DNA of 37,741 nt, taken from the NCBI GenBank assembly GCA_024226735.1, contig JAAELL010000363.1:1-37741 (forward strand), written 5' to 3'. The notes beneath the pieces were generated by a model. It was not told the DNA's origin and made no database searches. It was given only the letters and a program-made list of their open reading frames with translations. Numbering within the stretch: position 1 is the stretch's first letter; each line of letters begins with the position of its first letter. The position numbers and the translations under genes were made by a program. The stretch is from a bacterium. Its GTDB lineage: Bacteria > Planctomycetota > UBA1135 > GCA-002686595. Shown one piece after another: positions 1-8,709 of this stretch.

Positions 1-135
1 GCTCCCGCCCGCTCATGCCGTTCGGTCGCACCTACGCCCTACGTAGTGAATCCACCTCTCTGAGGAGCCGGATGCGTCAATCGCGCACGTCCGGATCTGT
101 GGGAGCCCCGGGGAGGCAACGACCCGGGGCCACCC

Positions 136-354
136 GACCCGAATATCATCGAGGGCTTCTTTCGCAACCTCGATCAAAAGCGCCTAAAGCGAGGCGTGTT
201 TTGCAACGTGCCCGAATTGATCGAGGCGATCATGGGATGCATCGATGATCACAACCGTGACCCGAGGCCGATTGTGTGGGCGGCAGCCGCGGATGACATC
301 CTCGAGAAGGTCGGGCGCGCGCGGGCCAAACTCGATAAGTCGGCAACAGAGTGA
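136..354 (+). pseudogene. IS630-family transposase, C-terminal fragment
   Basis: The frame ending in TGA at 352-354 reads as the C-terminal tail of an IS630-type (Tc1/mariner-like DDE) transposase. The landmarks are an EGFFRNLDQKRLKRGVF segment, then a PELIEAI helix, a DDHNRDPRPIVW segment and a final DEILEKVGRARAKLDK-like helix (here DDILEKVGRARAKLDK). These match the family's end after the last catalytic Glu. The DDE core is absent: the same frame has a stop at 61-63, and bases 64-135 do not resemble the family. The fragment cannot encode an active enzyme. Its tail is followed at once by a sequence that looks like the element's terminal repeat. The family call is confident because several conserved blocks occur in order. 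The left boundary is approximate. Confidence 0.85.
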
Positions 355-365
355 ATCACACCACT
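355..365. mobile_element. Putative IS630-type terminal repeat (right end of remnant)
   Basis: ATCACACCACT immediately follows the transposase stop codon. Its reverse complement AGTGGTGTGAT is identical to bases found at the outer end of the MITE-like elements at 15222 and 37585. It is therefore probably the terminal inverted repeat of the element whose transposase tail lies at 136-354. The neighbouring TA (366-368 region) would be the target dinucleotide. Confidence 0.6.
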
Positions 366-1150
366 TTAGACCCCTTCGGGGAGGGGCAGGCGAATGACGG
401 CTTGCAGCCCTCCGTTCTCGCCCTCGTGGAGCTCGAGGCCGGCCTCCTCCCCATGAAGGTCGCGGAGGCGCTCTTCGACGCTGCGCAAGCCGAAGCCGTG
501 GCGGTAGTGTGCCGCGGAGAGGCCCGGGCCATCGTCGATCGCCTCGATCCCACCATCCCGCTTGCGCGCGATGCCGTGCTCGACCGCGTTCTCGACGAAG
601 GGCTCGAGGGCGGAGAGCTCCTCGCGCAGCGGATGGGCGGCGACGTCTCCGCGCGACAAGCTCTCGCGCAGGAGCCGACTCAAGTGTCCGATCATCCGGT
701 CGGCCGCCTGCGGACGCGTGTGGATCTGCGTCGAGATCCCTTGGAGTGTGTTGAAGAGGAAGTGCGGCTGCAGCTTCGAGGCGAGTGCCATGGAGCGGGT
801 CTCCGCGAGCTGGGCCCGCAACCGCGTGGCCTCCACCTCGCGCTTGCGATCCAGCGCCATCACTTCGAGTGTCTGGACCAGCGAGATCACGACCACAGGG
901 GCAAGCTCCACGCGAGGAGCGTTGGTGCGCCTACCAAGGGGCCGTCCCACCTACCGATCACCGCGAACTGGAACGCGCGTGACACGAGAACGACCAGGAG
1001 GGCGACGAGGGCACCGTGCAGCGCGAGGTTGGGGAATCCGAAGCGCCTGGCCCCGCAGCGGGCGCCGCGCCATCCACGCCCAAAGGGGCACGGCCGCTCC
1101 ACCCAACATCCAGATCCAGGGCGTGACGCCCGCGTGAACCAGGCGACCGG
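366..1150 (-). pseudogene. LytS/YehU-like sensor histidine kinase, frameshifted and internally deleted
   Basis: Read on the minus strand, this is a membrane histidine kinase of the LytS/YehU type that would phosphorylate a LytTR regulator. The N-terminal membrane helices are spread over two frames (TPWIWMLGGAAVPLWAWM near 1100, ALHGALVALLVVLVSRAFQF near 1000). The third frame carries the coiled segment, the phospho-acceptor block LQPHFLFNTLQGIST, and ATPase blocks PFVENAVEHGIA and DDGPGL. About 30 residues are missing between REELSALE and PFVENAVEHG, and a shorter stretch between the N-box and the DDGPGL block. Two frameshifts plus two internal deletions make this a pseudogene. Its TAA stop abuts the IS630-type end. 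No partner response regulator is present. Confidence 0.8.
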
Positions 1151-1354
1151 ATAGGCGCGCTCCGTTCGACCGTAGGAGGCGGGGAGCGCGACGCGCACGA
1201 CTCATTCCTTACCGAGAACCTCCGATGGGAAGCGGAGCGTCTCGGCCGCGAGCACGGAGTCGCGCTCGACGTGCACATCCACCGGGTCTTGCTCGAGGGA
1301 GCCCCGCACGAGGGTCACCACCAAGGCCGCCAGGGCGCCAATCACGATCTTCAT
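1145..1354 (-). pseudogene. Esterase (alpha/beta hydrolase, EsteraseD-like) N-terminal stump with in-frame stop
   Basis: A minus-strand ATG at 1354 opens a short frame with a signal-peptide-like start (MKIVIGALAALVVTLV), then ETLRFPSEVLGKE and a TGA at 1202-1204. The same frame continues as VVRVALPASYGRTERAYPV. Together these match the N-terminus of putative esterases of the EsteraseD/FrmB-like family, where a vlGeeR.v.V.LPpSY.....YPV block precedes the nucleophile region. The frame then runs directly into the histidine kinase remnant near 1145, so the catalytic two-thirds of the esterase is missing. The TGA may be a point mutation of an Arg codon. The family call rests on about 35 residues. 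Confidence 0.6.
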
Positions 1355-1445
1355 GTGCCGACGGTAACCGCACCGTGTGGGCTCTTGGCGTGCGTGGGAT
1401 GAACGCGGACGAGGCAGGGACGAGCGCGTTCGCCGATCGGTGGGC

Positions 1446-2369
1446 TCACCCAGATCCCAGGAGCCACCTGCGCCGCGGCAGGCGAACCGCCAGCACCGGC
1501 GTTTCCGAATCCCGTATCACGCCGTAGGCGACGTTCCCGAGGAGTGCAGCCGAGAGCCCCGTACGCCCGTGCGTGCCAAGCACGACGAGATCGTGCTCGG
1601 CGCCCTGTTCGACGGCGACCTCGCCGGCATCGCCCTCGAGCCAGAGTGGAACGTGGGCGACGCCTTGCCAGTCGAGCTTTGCCTGGACGCGCTCGAACGA
1701 CGCGCGGTCGTTGCTCCGGTCGGCCTCGATGACCTCCACCATGGTGGCCGCGTCCGCCTCGATCGCCTGGCTCGAATACGAGAAGACGGGAGGGACGTAC
1801 GCGTGCAGCAGTGTGATCTCTGCTTTCAGCCCCTTCGCGAGCCCCAGCGCGACATCGAGCGCGTGCAGGCTGTGCTCGGAGAGATCGGTCGGGACGAGGA
1901 TGCGCTTGACCGGCTGGAACGGGCCCGGCTGGACCCAGACGTTGGACTTCGCGCGATGCATGATCGCGCGCGCGGTGCTGCCGAAGTCGAACCTCCCGCG
2001 CTTCGCGTGGGGGCCGATCACGACGAGGTCCGGGTCACTCTCCTGGGTGCGCTCAACCAGGATCTGGGGTGGTGAGCCGATGTCGAGGTGGAGCAGCTCG
2101 TCGACGCTGAGATCGCTCCTGGTCAGAATCGAAGCGAGTCGCTCGCGCGCGTGGTCGCGCGCGGCACGTTCCTCCTCCTCCCAGAGATGTTCGAGCGCGT
2201 CGTGTCCCGGCGAAGGCAGCGCGGGATCGCGGATGTCGGAGACGTACAGAATCTCCACCTTGGAACCCAGGGCGCGTCGCAGCTCGAGCGCCACCTGCAC
2301 GGCGGGGACAGAGCGATCTTGACCGTCGTATCCGACGAGGATGCGGTCGAGCGTAGTGTGGTCGGCCAT
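1446..2369 (-). CDS. Universal stress protein, tandem UspA domains
   Basis: This 307-residue cytoplasmic protein has two UspA domains. The first (about residues 1-150) starts with LDRILVGYDGQDRSV. The second (about 153-300) starts with VKRILVPTDLSEHS and ends in LGTHGRTGLSAALLGNVA, close to the G-2X-G-9X-G-S/T nucleotide-binding motif, with Asn in the last position. In the first domain the motif is degenerate (GPHAKRGRFDFGSTA), so only the second may bind ATP. Tandem Usps act in stress survival, but a specific substrate cannot be named. The ATG at 2369 was chosen because family homology begins there. A frame upstream to 2600 exists but looks non-coding. The gene stands alone, with a remnant of a secreted protein upstream. 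Confidence 0.93.
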   Translation of the reverse strand: MADHTTLDRILVGYDGQDRSVPAVQVALELRRALGSKVEILYVSDIRDPALPSPGHDALEHLWEEEERAARDHARERLASILTRSDLSVDELLHLDIGSPPQILVERTQESDPDLVVIGPHAKRGRFDFGSTARAIMHRAKSNVWVQPGPFQPVKRILVPTDLSEHSLHALDVALGLAKGLKAEITLLHAYVPPVFSYSSQAIEADAATMVEVIEADRSNDRASFERVQAKLDWQGVAHVPLWLEGDAGEVAVEQGAEHDLVVLGTHGRTGLSAALLGNVAYGVIRDSETPVLAVRLPRRRWLLGSG

Positions 2370-2685
2370 GTTCGAATCGTAGCGCTCGGCATCGGCGCGG
2401 CAACATTTTGGCGATTGTGGCGAGCGGCGTACGAACGAGGGCGAGCAACGCGAGGACGTCGGGTGGGGACACCTACCTCGAAGTGAGTAGTCGGCGAGGT
2501 CATCGAGCACCACGCACTGCCCGATCCAGGAGATCGCCGGGTCGATGATCACGGCCAACGACCAGTTCCGATTCTCCCTCGCGCGGGATGGGGATCGCAT
2601 GGCCGCCGGGACGCCCGCGGTGGGTGTCGCCTGCAGCTTCGACTGACCGTCTTTCGGGCGCGTGGACGGAGGCGAGCGCGCCTAG
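2370..2685. other. Intergenic region without recognised gene
   Basis: This holds the upstream region of the universal stress protein and no convincing coding signal on either strand. The plus strand contains short open stretches but no start with a ribosome binding site. It may be eroded sequence of the secreted-protein remnant that follows. Confidence 0.4.
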
Positions 2686-2766
2686 ACGTGGCATTTCCAG
2701 TTCTCGTACCGCGTCGTGGGGGCCCGGAGCAACTTCACCAACGGAGTGCGCCTGACGTTCCAGTGA
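2686..2766 (+). pseudogene. Remnant of the recurrent C-terminal surface domain
   Basis: The frame WHFQFSYRVVGARSNFTN followed by GVRLTFQ and TGA at 2764-2766 matches the last 25 residues of the C-terminal domain of three intact proteins here (4427, 6157 and 35545), which end in a W.FQ.WYRD...SNFT.....F. pattern. An in-frame TAG at 2683-2685 cuts it off from any upstream coding sequence. It is a small fossil of a lost exported protein. Confidence 0.7.
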
Positions 2767-2793
2767 ATCCGTCGAGGCAACTCGATCTTCAAC

Positions 2794-4230
2794 TCACCGC
2801 GCGCCGGCGGGCGCCAGCCGAACCTCTCGATCGTGAACCACGTTGGCCAGGGTCACGGGCCCGAGATGGACCCCGTTCGTCGAGTCCCAGCTGCTGACCG
2901 TGATGGTCAGTCCTTCAGGGGGCACGAGCACGCTCCAGCTGCCGTCGTCCAGGCGTAGACCTCGTCCGGAGGGCTGGCCCGCGAACTCCAGCATGGGCCA
3001 CAGGAGCTTCCCCGCTTCGTCCGTCACGGTGATGCGTACGGGCGTGACGGCCAGCATCAAGTTCACGTCCGTCAGGCGCGGCTCCCGTGTCGTCGCATTC
3101 GGCCGCACCTCGATTCCAGTGGCGTGTAGCACCTCGATGCCGGAGATCGTCACCACGCGAAGGTCGTAGGTGCCGGGGGGGAGAACCCACTCGATATCCG
3201 CCGCCGAGCGCGGTGCGTGCCTGGGAAGGCAATCGATGATCGCTCCGTCCCATTCGAGCTCGATCTCGAACCCGGGGATGGGCGCGATCGAGCCCGAGCG
3301 AGCTCGAGGCAGCCCCTCGATTTCGAACGATGCGCGCAGGATACCGGACCCCAGTACGCGGACGGTGACCCCGACCTGTCCAGCGACGAATCGCACCGGC
3401 GTCGCACCTCCAACGAGGACGCGAAACTCGCCCTCGACCGGCTCGCCGATGATGCGAAACCGACCGTCCTCGTCACTGGTCGTGGTCCAGGTGTTGCACG
3501 AGGACCAAGTGGGCGGACCCCGGTAGCCGGACAGTCGATCGACGTTGACGGTGGCGCTCATGCCCTGGCCCTGCGCATCCACGACCCTTCCCTCGACGAA
3601 CGTCGGTCCCGTTCCGAGCCGAACCGCTCCAACGTCGTAGAATTCGGGAAGTTCGCCGGGGAGCGTCACTTCGAGGTCGGAGGCCACCGGTGGCGGGCCA
3701 CAGGTGATGGTTCGCCAATCACGGGCCGCCACACCGTGGCCGATGCGCAGGAGCGACGCGGGCCTGGAGGGCAGCTGTATGACGCAACGAAAGTGCCCCG
3801 CGCCGTCAGTTTCGAAGGTGGCATTCGCACGGAAGTTCTCTCCCTCGACGACCGCGTGGAAATCCTTGTCCGCGACCGGCTGTGAGCGTGGATCGAGGAT
3901 TCGCCCGACGATCGTGGTTCCCAGGCCGGGCGGACCGAACGGAGCGAACGGAGCAGGCAGGGGACCGGGCGGAGCAGGCAGGGGGGCGGGCGGCGTGAAC
4001 GGTTCGATCGGACCCGGCGGCGCAGCGACAGACTTGTGGCTCCGCGGCGGACCTCCCGCGGGCGTCCGAGGCGGGGCGATCTCCGCGCGATCCGCAAGCG
4101 GCGTGGTGTGGCCGCTGAGCAGCAGCGTCGACTCGGACCGTACCGGAGAGCTCGGGAGGAAGGCGATCGCGGCAGTCGTCGCGAGCAGGATCGCCATTGC
4201 GGCGAGACGCATGTTTGGATTGGCGGTCAT
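2794..4230 (-). CDS. Membrane-anchored protein with carboxypeptidase-regulatory-like domains
   Basis: This 478-residue protein starts with a hydrophobic segment (about residues 8-25, LAAMAILLATTAAIAFL) that is an uncleaved anchor or signal peptide. A proline-rich linker (about 50-105, PPGP/PAPF repeats) follows. The rest is made of beta-sandwich repeats in the style of carboxypeptidase regulatory-like/Ig folds, such as TTIVGRILDPRSQPVADKDF, TFVEGRVVDAQGQGM and TTSDEDGRFRIIGEP. These typically display or bind at the cell surface; no enzyme motif is seen. The ATG at 4230 was preferred over an upstream start at 4311 because the signal segment then sits at the N-terminus. The ribosome binding site is weak. 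The product is extracytoplasmic, partner unknown. Confidence 0.75.
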   Translation of the reverse strand: MTANPNMRLAAMAILLATTAAIAFLPSSPVRSESTLLLSGHTTPLADRAEIAPPRTPAGGPPRSHKSVAAPPGPIEPFTPPAPLPAPPGPLPAPFAPFGPPGLGTTIVGRILDPRSQPVADKDFHAVVEGENFRANATFETDGAGHFRCVIQLPSRPASLLRIGHGVAARDWRTITCGPPPVASDLEVTLPGELPEFYDVGAVRLGTGPTFVEGRVVDAQGQGMSATVNVDRLSGYRGPPTWSSCNTWTTTSDEDGRFRIIGEPVEGEFRVLVGGATPVRFVAGQVGVTVRVLGSGILRASFEIEGLPRARSGSIAPIPGFEIELEWDGAIIDCLPRHAPRSAADIEWVLPPGTYDLRVVTISGIEVLHATGIEVRPNATTREPRLTDVNLMLAVTPVRITVTDEAGKLLWPMLEFAGQPSGRGLRLDDGSWSVLVPPEGLTITVSSWDSTNGVHLGPVTLANVVHDREVRLAPAGAR

Positions 4231-4426
4231 GTCGGTTGCACTCGGTGAGGCCAACCAGAGAACGCCGCAGCCGGCCCGTTTCTTTCGGAAGACCGCAGGA
4301 ATCCAGTGCACAGCTCCGGCGCGCAGGGCTGCGGCTTCACCTGAACATGACCGCTGGGTCGGCGAGGTCGAGGTCTTCAGCCCGGGACCACGGACGAGCG
4401 TCCGCGATCTCCGGGCGTCCGGTGTG

Positions 4427-5842
4427 TTACTCGAACGTGACGCTCACCGCGTTCGTGAAGTTGTTCGAGCCACTGTCGCGGTACCAGCACTGGAAGTTCC
4501 AGGTCTCACCCGGCACGACCGCGACCGGCGGCGTCAGGGGCACGGCCGTCAGGTCGATGGCCGATACGCCGATGGGGCCCTGGATGATCTGGCCCGGGTC
4601 GTTGAAGCGAGCGATCGAGCCGGCGAGGCAGATCACGCCGTCCGATGCCGGCGGCATCGCGGAGCCTTGGGTCTGGCCCGCGAGGAAGTAGCCGAACTCC
4701 GCCGGCGGGATGTTGCGGGCGACGAGCCGCACGTCGTTGTCCGTGACGGCCGGTGAGCCGATCGCCATGATCCTGGCGGGGACGCCGGTGCTGTTTGGCA
4801 CTGCCGGCGAGCAGTAGTTCATGCCGAGGATCGGGTCGAACACGTCGACGACGAGGCTGCCACCGGTCGTGATCCTGCCGCCGCCGAGGAAGAGACGGTT
4901 CGACGAGGTCGCGGCCGCGATCCGGAAGCGGGCCTGGGAGAGTGTCCCTGTCGTCCAGGTGCCGTCGAGCGTGTCATAGATGTCGACCACGCTGCTCGGG
5001 GCGCCGCCGGTCGTACCTCCGGCGAAGAGTGCGAAGGGGCCGACGGTTCCCGCCACGAGCCGGCGGCGGGGAGTCGGCAGGGTCAGGACCGACCAGGTCG
5101 CTGTGGTCGGGTCATAGACGTCGACCACGTCCGTGAAGTTGAAGCTGCCCCCGGCAAAATACGCTCTTCCGCCGGCGCGGGTTGCGCTGATCCTCTCGCG
5201 CGGCTGGCTGAGTGCCGAGGTCGACCAGGTGTCGGTGGTCGTGTCGTAAATGTCGACGACCGAGGTCGGTGTCCCCGAGAAGATGCCTCCGCCGAAGAGG
5301 ATGAGGGCTCCCAAGTTGGTGGCGGCCATGTTCGAGCGCGGAGTCGAGAGGTTCGACACCGACCACGTGCCGGAGGCCGCGTTGTAGATGTCGACGGCGC
5401 TCGAGTGCGAGCCGGCGCGCGTGCCGCCGGCGAACAGGGCCTTTCCGCCGGCGCTCGCCGCCGCCATCGCGGTGCGCTCCTCGACGAGCGACGTGGTGGA
5501 CCACGTGCCACTTGCCGCGTCGAAGATGTCGACGATGGGGGTCGCACTGCCGTTGCTTCCGCCCGCGAAGAATGCGAGCCCGCCGACGCTCGACGTAGCG
5601 ATCTCCGTCCGGCCGAGGGAGATGTTGCTCGTGGTCCACGTGCCTGTCGCCGTGTCGAAGATGTCCACGACCGAGGAGTGGTTCGACCCGATCCCGCCTC
5701 CGCCGAAAAGGACCTTGCTACCGACGGCCACGGCTGCGGGGGCACGAGCTTCGCTCAGCGTGTCGGTCGACCACTGCGCGCTCGCGGGCGAGACGGCGGC
5801 AGCACAGCTCAGCAAAGTCCAGGCGATGCGGGAATGGGTCAA
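4427..5842 (-). CDS. Secreted Kelch-repeat protein with recurrent C-terminal domain
   Basis: This 471-residue protein has a signal peptide (AWTLLSCAAAVSPASAQ, cleavage near residue 23). About seven Kelch repeats of roughly 47 residues follow, each with VVDIYD or VVDIFD, TGTW or a similar Trp, and a GG pair (FAGG/FGGG). They should close into one beta-propeller (about 24-335). The remainder (about 340-471) is the domain beginning NYCSPAVPNSTGVPA and ending WYRDSGSNNFTNAVSVTFE, which also ends the proteins at 6157 and 35545. The start is TTG at 5842, with GAGG about nine bases upstream, and no ATG gives a signal peptide. The protein probably acts outside the cytoplasm in binding. No catalytic residues were recognised. 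Confidence 0.88.
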   Translation of the reverse strand: MTHSRIAWTLLSCAAAVSPASAQWSTDTLSEARAPAAVAVGSKVLFGGGGIGSNHSSVVDIFDTATGTWTTSNISLGRTEIATSSVGGLAFFAGGSNGSATPIVDIFDAASGTWSTTSLVEERTAMAAASAGGKALFAGGTRAGSHSSAVDIYNAASGTWSVSNLSTPRSNMAATNLGALILFGGGIFSGTPTSVVDIYDTTTDTWSTSALSQPRERISATRAGGRAYFAGGSFNFTDVVDVYDPTTATWSVLTLPTPRRRLVAGTVGPFALFAGGTTGGAPSSVVDIYDTLDGTWTTGTLSQARFRIAAATSSNRLFLGGGRITTGGSLVVDVFDPILGMNYCSPAVPNSTGVPARIMAIGSPAVTDNDVRLVARNIPPAEFGYFLAGQTQGSAMPPASDGVICLAGSIARFNDPGQIIQGPIGVSAIDLTAVPLTPPVAVVPGETWNFQCWYRDSGSNNFTNAVSVTFE

Positions 5843-6156
5843 GGGGCGCCTCGTTGTTGGACGGAGTCGGGACTACTCCCCATGGTGGAGCAAGAACCCG
5901 GGTCGTGGTGGGAATCCGCAAACCTTCGCCTACGTGGCGAAGATCGACAACCGTGGTTCGGGTTCAGGCGCCGGCAGGGCGTGCACGCCCCGCGACGACG
6001 ATCGCGCCTTCCTCGAGGATTCCGAACGACAAGCCCTTGCCCCGCTGACGCTTGCGCCGGTCGTCACGGTTTATTCGTGCCGGGTGGCACGGTCTCCGTT
6101 TGAACGCGTTGTTGGCCTTGCATGACGTCTTTGTCCCGATCCATCCATTGAAGCAA
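5843..6156. other. Divergent intergenic region
   Basis: These 314 bases separate the leftward Kelch gene from the rightward protease gene, so they should hold two outward promoters. No convincing gene, hairpin or classical -35/-10 pair was recognised. The stretch 6069-6156 is less GC-rich than its surroundings, which suits a promoter for the protease gene. Confidence 0.4.
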
Positions 6157-8172
6157 ATGATGACCTCGAGCCTTGTGTCCCGCGCTTTCCTCGCGGCTTT
6201 GGTCGCCGCGCCTCTCGCCTCCACCGGATTTGGCGCACAGCAGTTCGCCCCCGTCTCGACCGACGACGTCGCGCCCGATTCGGGCGGCTCGTCGGGCACG
6301 CTGTTTCGGCCCGGCCAGGACGCGAACGACTCGCAGTTCCTGCCGAGCCCGCCGCCGCTCGACCAGATCCCGCCGCTGCCGATGCCGATCAGCGATCCGG
6401 CGCAGCCGCCGTCCCTCGACCGCGGCATGACCTTTCACGACGCCCTCAGCGGTGAGACGCGCGTCCTGCCGAGCGGCCCGCCGGCCGCGCCCGGCGCGGT
6501 CCAGAGTCCCTACGGCGGCTATCCCGGTCTCGGGGCCGAGTGGGACGAGGAACTGCTCGACTCGTTTGGCGTCATGTCGCCCGCGGGCAGCCTCGATAGC
6601 TTCCCGCGCTCGGCCAACGTCAAGTTGGCGATGCGCTTCACCGCGCAGAACGGCGTGCAGTATTGGTTCGTCTGCTCGGGAAGCATGCAGGATCCGGGCG
6701 TCGTCCTGGCGGCGGGGCACTGCGTGTACATGCGCACGTTCGTCGATGGCTCGGGGTCGACGATCAACGTGTTCGCCTGGGCCGACATCATCTACGTCTA
6801 CCCGGGCTGGGACGGCGACGGCGCCATCACCCCGCCGAATGGGTCGGTTGCCTACGACAACTGGGGCTACGCCTTCGGGACCTCGTACCTGGCCGGGAGC
6901 GACTGGATCAACAACGGCAACTTCGATCGCGACCTCGGACTGATTCGGATCACACGCGGCTCGTCGCGCAACATCGGCATGCTCACCGGCTGGTATGGCT
7001 GGGCGCATGGCGGGGACTGTGGTGTCGTTCAGGGTCTCGGGTACCACAACTTCTCGTATCCGGCCGAACCCTGCGGCGGCGGCCTGCACACCGGTCGGAC
7101 GATGTACTACTGGAACGGAACCGTCGACTCCTGTCCCGGCAACCAGTTCCGGATCAACACCCCGGGCAACTGCCTCGACAGCGTATGGGGCGGGATGTCG
7201 GGCTCGGCGATGTACTACATCGACGGCAGTTCGCGGTACGCGCACGCGGCGTGCTCGAACGGGGCGATCAACCACTCGTTCGGCCAGTACTGCAGGCTCT
7301 GGGGTCAGTTCGTGACCGACATGGAGACGTTCGAGGCGACGACGCGGGGAACGGGCGAGGACTGGGAGCCGCTGCGCTTCCGCGCGCGCGGCTCGACGTT
7401 TGTCCAGGCGGGATCCGCGATGAACGACCTCTGCGACGTCGCGATGGTCAACGCGACCAACGCCAACCCCCCGACGCGGGACTATCGCCTGCGCGTCTAC
7501 CTCTCGACGAACAACAACATCTCCGAGTTCGACACGCTGCTGGCGACTTGGGACTACAACCAGTACGACTTCGGCGCGATGGCGTCGGTCAACTTCCAGG
7601 TCCCGGCGCCTCAGATCCCCTGCAACACGCCCCCGGGTACGTACTGGATCGGCGTCATTGCGGACGCGGGGCTGCCCGGCACGGATCTGAACGACGACAC
7701 CGACACGTGGGATGCACAGCAGGTCACGGTCCTACCCGGTCCGGGCTGTCCGGTCGGCAGCACCTACTGCAGCCCTGCAAACCCCAACTCGACGGGCGTT
7801 CCGGCGCAGATCGCGGCCACCGGGAGCTCGGCTGTCTCGAGCAACGACGTGACCCTGCGTGCGACATCGATGCCGCCTGGACAGTTCGGATACTTCCTCG
7901 TCGGTTCGAACCAAGGCGCAGTCATGCCGCCGGGGAGCCAAGGCTTCCTCTGCCTGACGTGCGGGTTCCAGGGCTGCTCGGGCATCGGTCGCTACGACGA
8001 GGTCAGCGAGGTCTTCAGCGGCCCGACCGGGACGCTCGCCATCGACCTGACGAGCCTGCCGCTGTTCCCGTCGGTTCCCGTTCAGCCCGGGGAGACCTGG
8101 AACTTCCAGGCCTGGTACCGCGACAACGGATCGAGCAACTTCACGGACGCCGTGTCGATCTTCTTCCAGTAG
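6157..8172 (+). CDS. Secreted trypsin-like serine peptidase with recurrent C-terminal domain
   Basis: This 671-residue protein has a signal peptide (about 1-25). The peptidase domain shows a full catalytic set: VLAAGHC (His188), FDRDLGLIRI (Asp257 or Asp259) and GGMSGSAMY (Ser348), the arrangement of trypsin-like/V8-like peptidases (family S1). It would cleave proteins outside the cytoplasm. A CARDB-like beta domain follows (about 400-525, NPPTRDYRLRVYLSTNNNIS to DTWDAQQVTV). The C-terminal domain starts TYCSPANPNSTGVPAQ and ends WYRDNGSSNFTDAVSIFFQ. Paired cysteines through the protein suggest disulfides. The ATG at 6157 (followed by a second ATG) places the signal peptide at the N-terminus. 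The large 57-bp inverted repeat begins 12 bases after the stop. Confidence 0.9.
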   Translation: MMTSSLVSRAFLAALVAAPLASTGFGAQQFAPVSTDDVAPDSGGSSGTLFRPGQDANDSQFLPSPPPLDQIPPLPMPISDPAQPPSLDRGMTFHDALSGETRVLPSGPPAAPGAVQSPYGGYPGLGAEWDEELLDSFGVMSPAGSLDSFPRSANVKLAMRFTAQNGVQYWFVCSGSMQDPGVVLAAGHCVYMRTFVDGSGSTINVFAWADIIYVYPGWDGDGAITPPNGSVAYDNWGYAFGTSYLAGSDWINNGNFDRDLGLIRITRGSSRNIGMLTGWYGWAHGGDCGVVQGLGYHNFSYPAEPCGGGLHTGRTMYYWNGTVDSCPGNQFRINTPGNCLDSVWGGMSGSAMYYIDGSSRYAHAACSNGAINHSFGQYCRLWGQFVTDMETFEATTRGTGEDWEPLRFRARGSTFVQAGSAMNDLCDVAMVNATNANPPTRDYRLRVYLSTNNNISEFDTLLATWDYNQYDFGAMASVNFQVPAPQIPCNTPPGTYWIGVIADAGLPGTDLNDDTDTWDAQQVTVLPGPGCPVGSTYCSPANPNSTGVPAQIAATGSSAVSSNDVTLRATSMPPGQFGYFLVGSNQGAVMPPGSQGFLCLTCGFQGCSGIGRYDEVSEVFSGPTGTLAIDLTSLPLFPSVPVQPGETWNFQAWYRDNGSSNFTDAVSIFFQ

Positions 8173-8183
8173 ACGACTAGAGG

Positions 8184-8312
8184 TTCGGGCAGTACCGAGC
8201 CCGCGCAATCCCCACCACTTACGGAGCGCCCCGGAGGGTGTAGGCCGCAGGCATGCACCCTCTGGGACGCTCCGTAAGCGGTGGGGACTGCGAGGGCTCG
8301 GTACTGCCCGGA
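8184..8312. repeat. Large imperfect palindrome (57-bp arms, 15-base spacer)
   Basis: Bases 8184-8240 and the reverse complement of 8256-8312 agree at 51 of 57 positions, and most differences still allow G-U pairing in RNA. The spacer is TAGGCCGCAGGCATG. As RNA this folds into a very stable hairpin just after the protease stop codon. It could end transcription, but it lacks a U-tract and is far longer than an ordinary terminator. A palindromic mobile unit is an alternative. The right arm abuts the truncated Calx-beta fragment. Confidence 0.9.
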
Positions 8313-8690
8313 AGGCGATAGCTGGATGCGTCTGATCTCGTCGCCGTCGACGGCGCCATCCTCCGCGACCACGATCCGGATCGTTCCGCTCGTTTGTCCG
8401 GCCGGGATCACCAACGGGTTGGGGCTCTCGACGCGCCAGTCGACGTTGTGCGTCGCATCGCCCGAAAGCGTGAGCGGCAGAACGGCGTCCTCGTCGTGCG
8501 ACCTGGAGGGCTCGATCGTGACGTCGTACTGGATCGTCTGCTCCTCGAGGTCGGGCGTGTAGCTCGTCGAGCCGCCCGCGCCGGAGTTCAGGACGTCGCT
8601 CGAGAAGCGCACGAACGGCGAGCCCACCCCGGACTTGCTGACGACCGTGACGAACGCGTTACTGCCGCGCGGCTCGGGCTCCCGTAGAAT
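8313..8690 (-). pseudogene. Calx-beta domain fragment
   Basis: On the minus strand the frame reads VRFSSDVLNSG, then EEQTIQYDVTIE, AVLPLTLSGDAT, PLVIPAGQTSGTIRIVVAEDG and DGDEIRRIQL. This is the beta-strand pattern of a Calx-beta domain, a calcium-binding extracellular fold usually found in tandem in large surface proteins. It has no start or signal peptide of its own (upstream it runs into the promoter and start of the gene at 8710) and is cut at the palindrome edge, after which the frame becomes palindrome sequence. It is therefore a fragment of a lost gene. Confidence 0.65.
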
Positions 8691-8709
8691 CGATGCGGAG
8701 GCAGGAGTC

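Noticed and set aside
6663..8180. Long Arg-rich frame overlapping the peptidase gene
   Set aside because: The peptidase frame has signal peptide, catalytic triad and known domains; the other frame is a GC-driven shadow.
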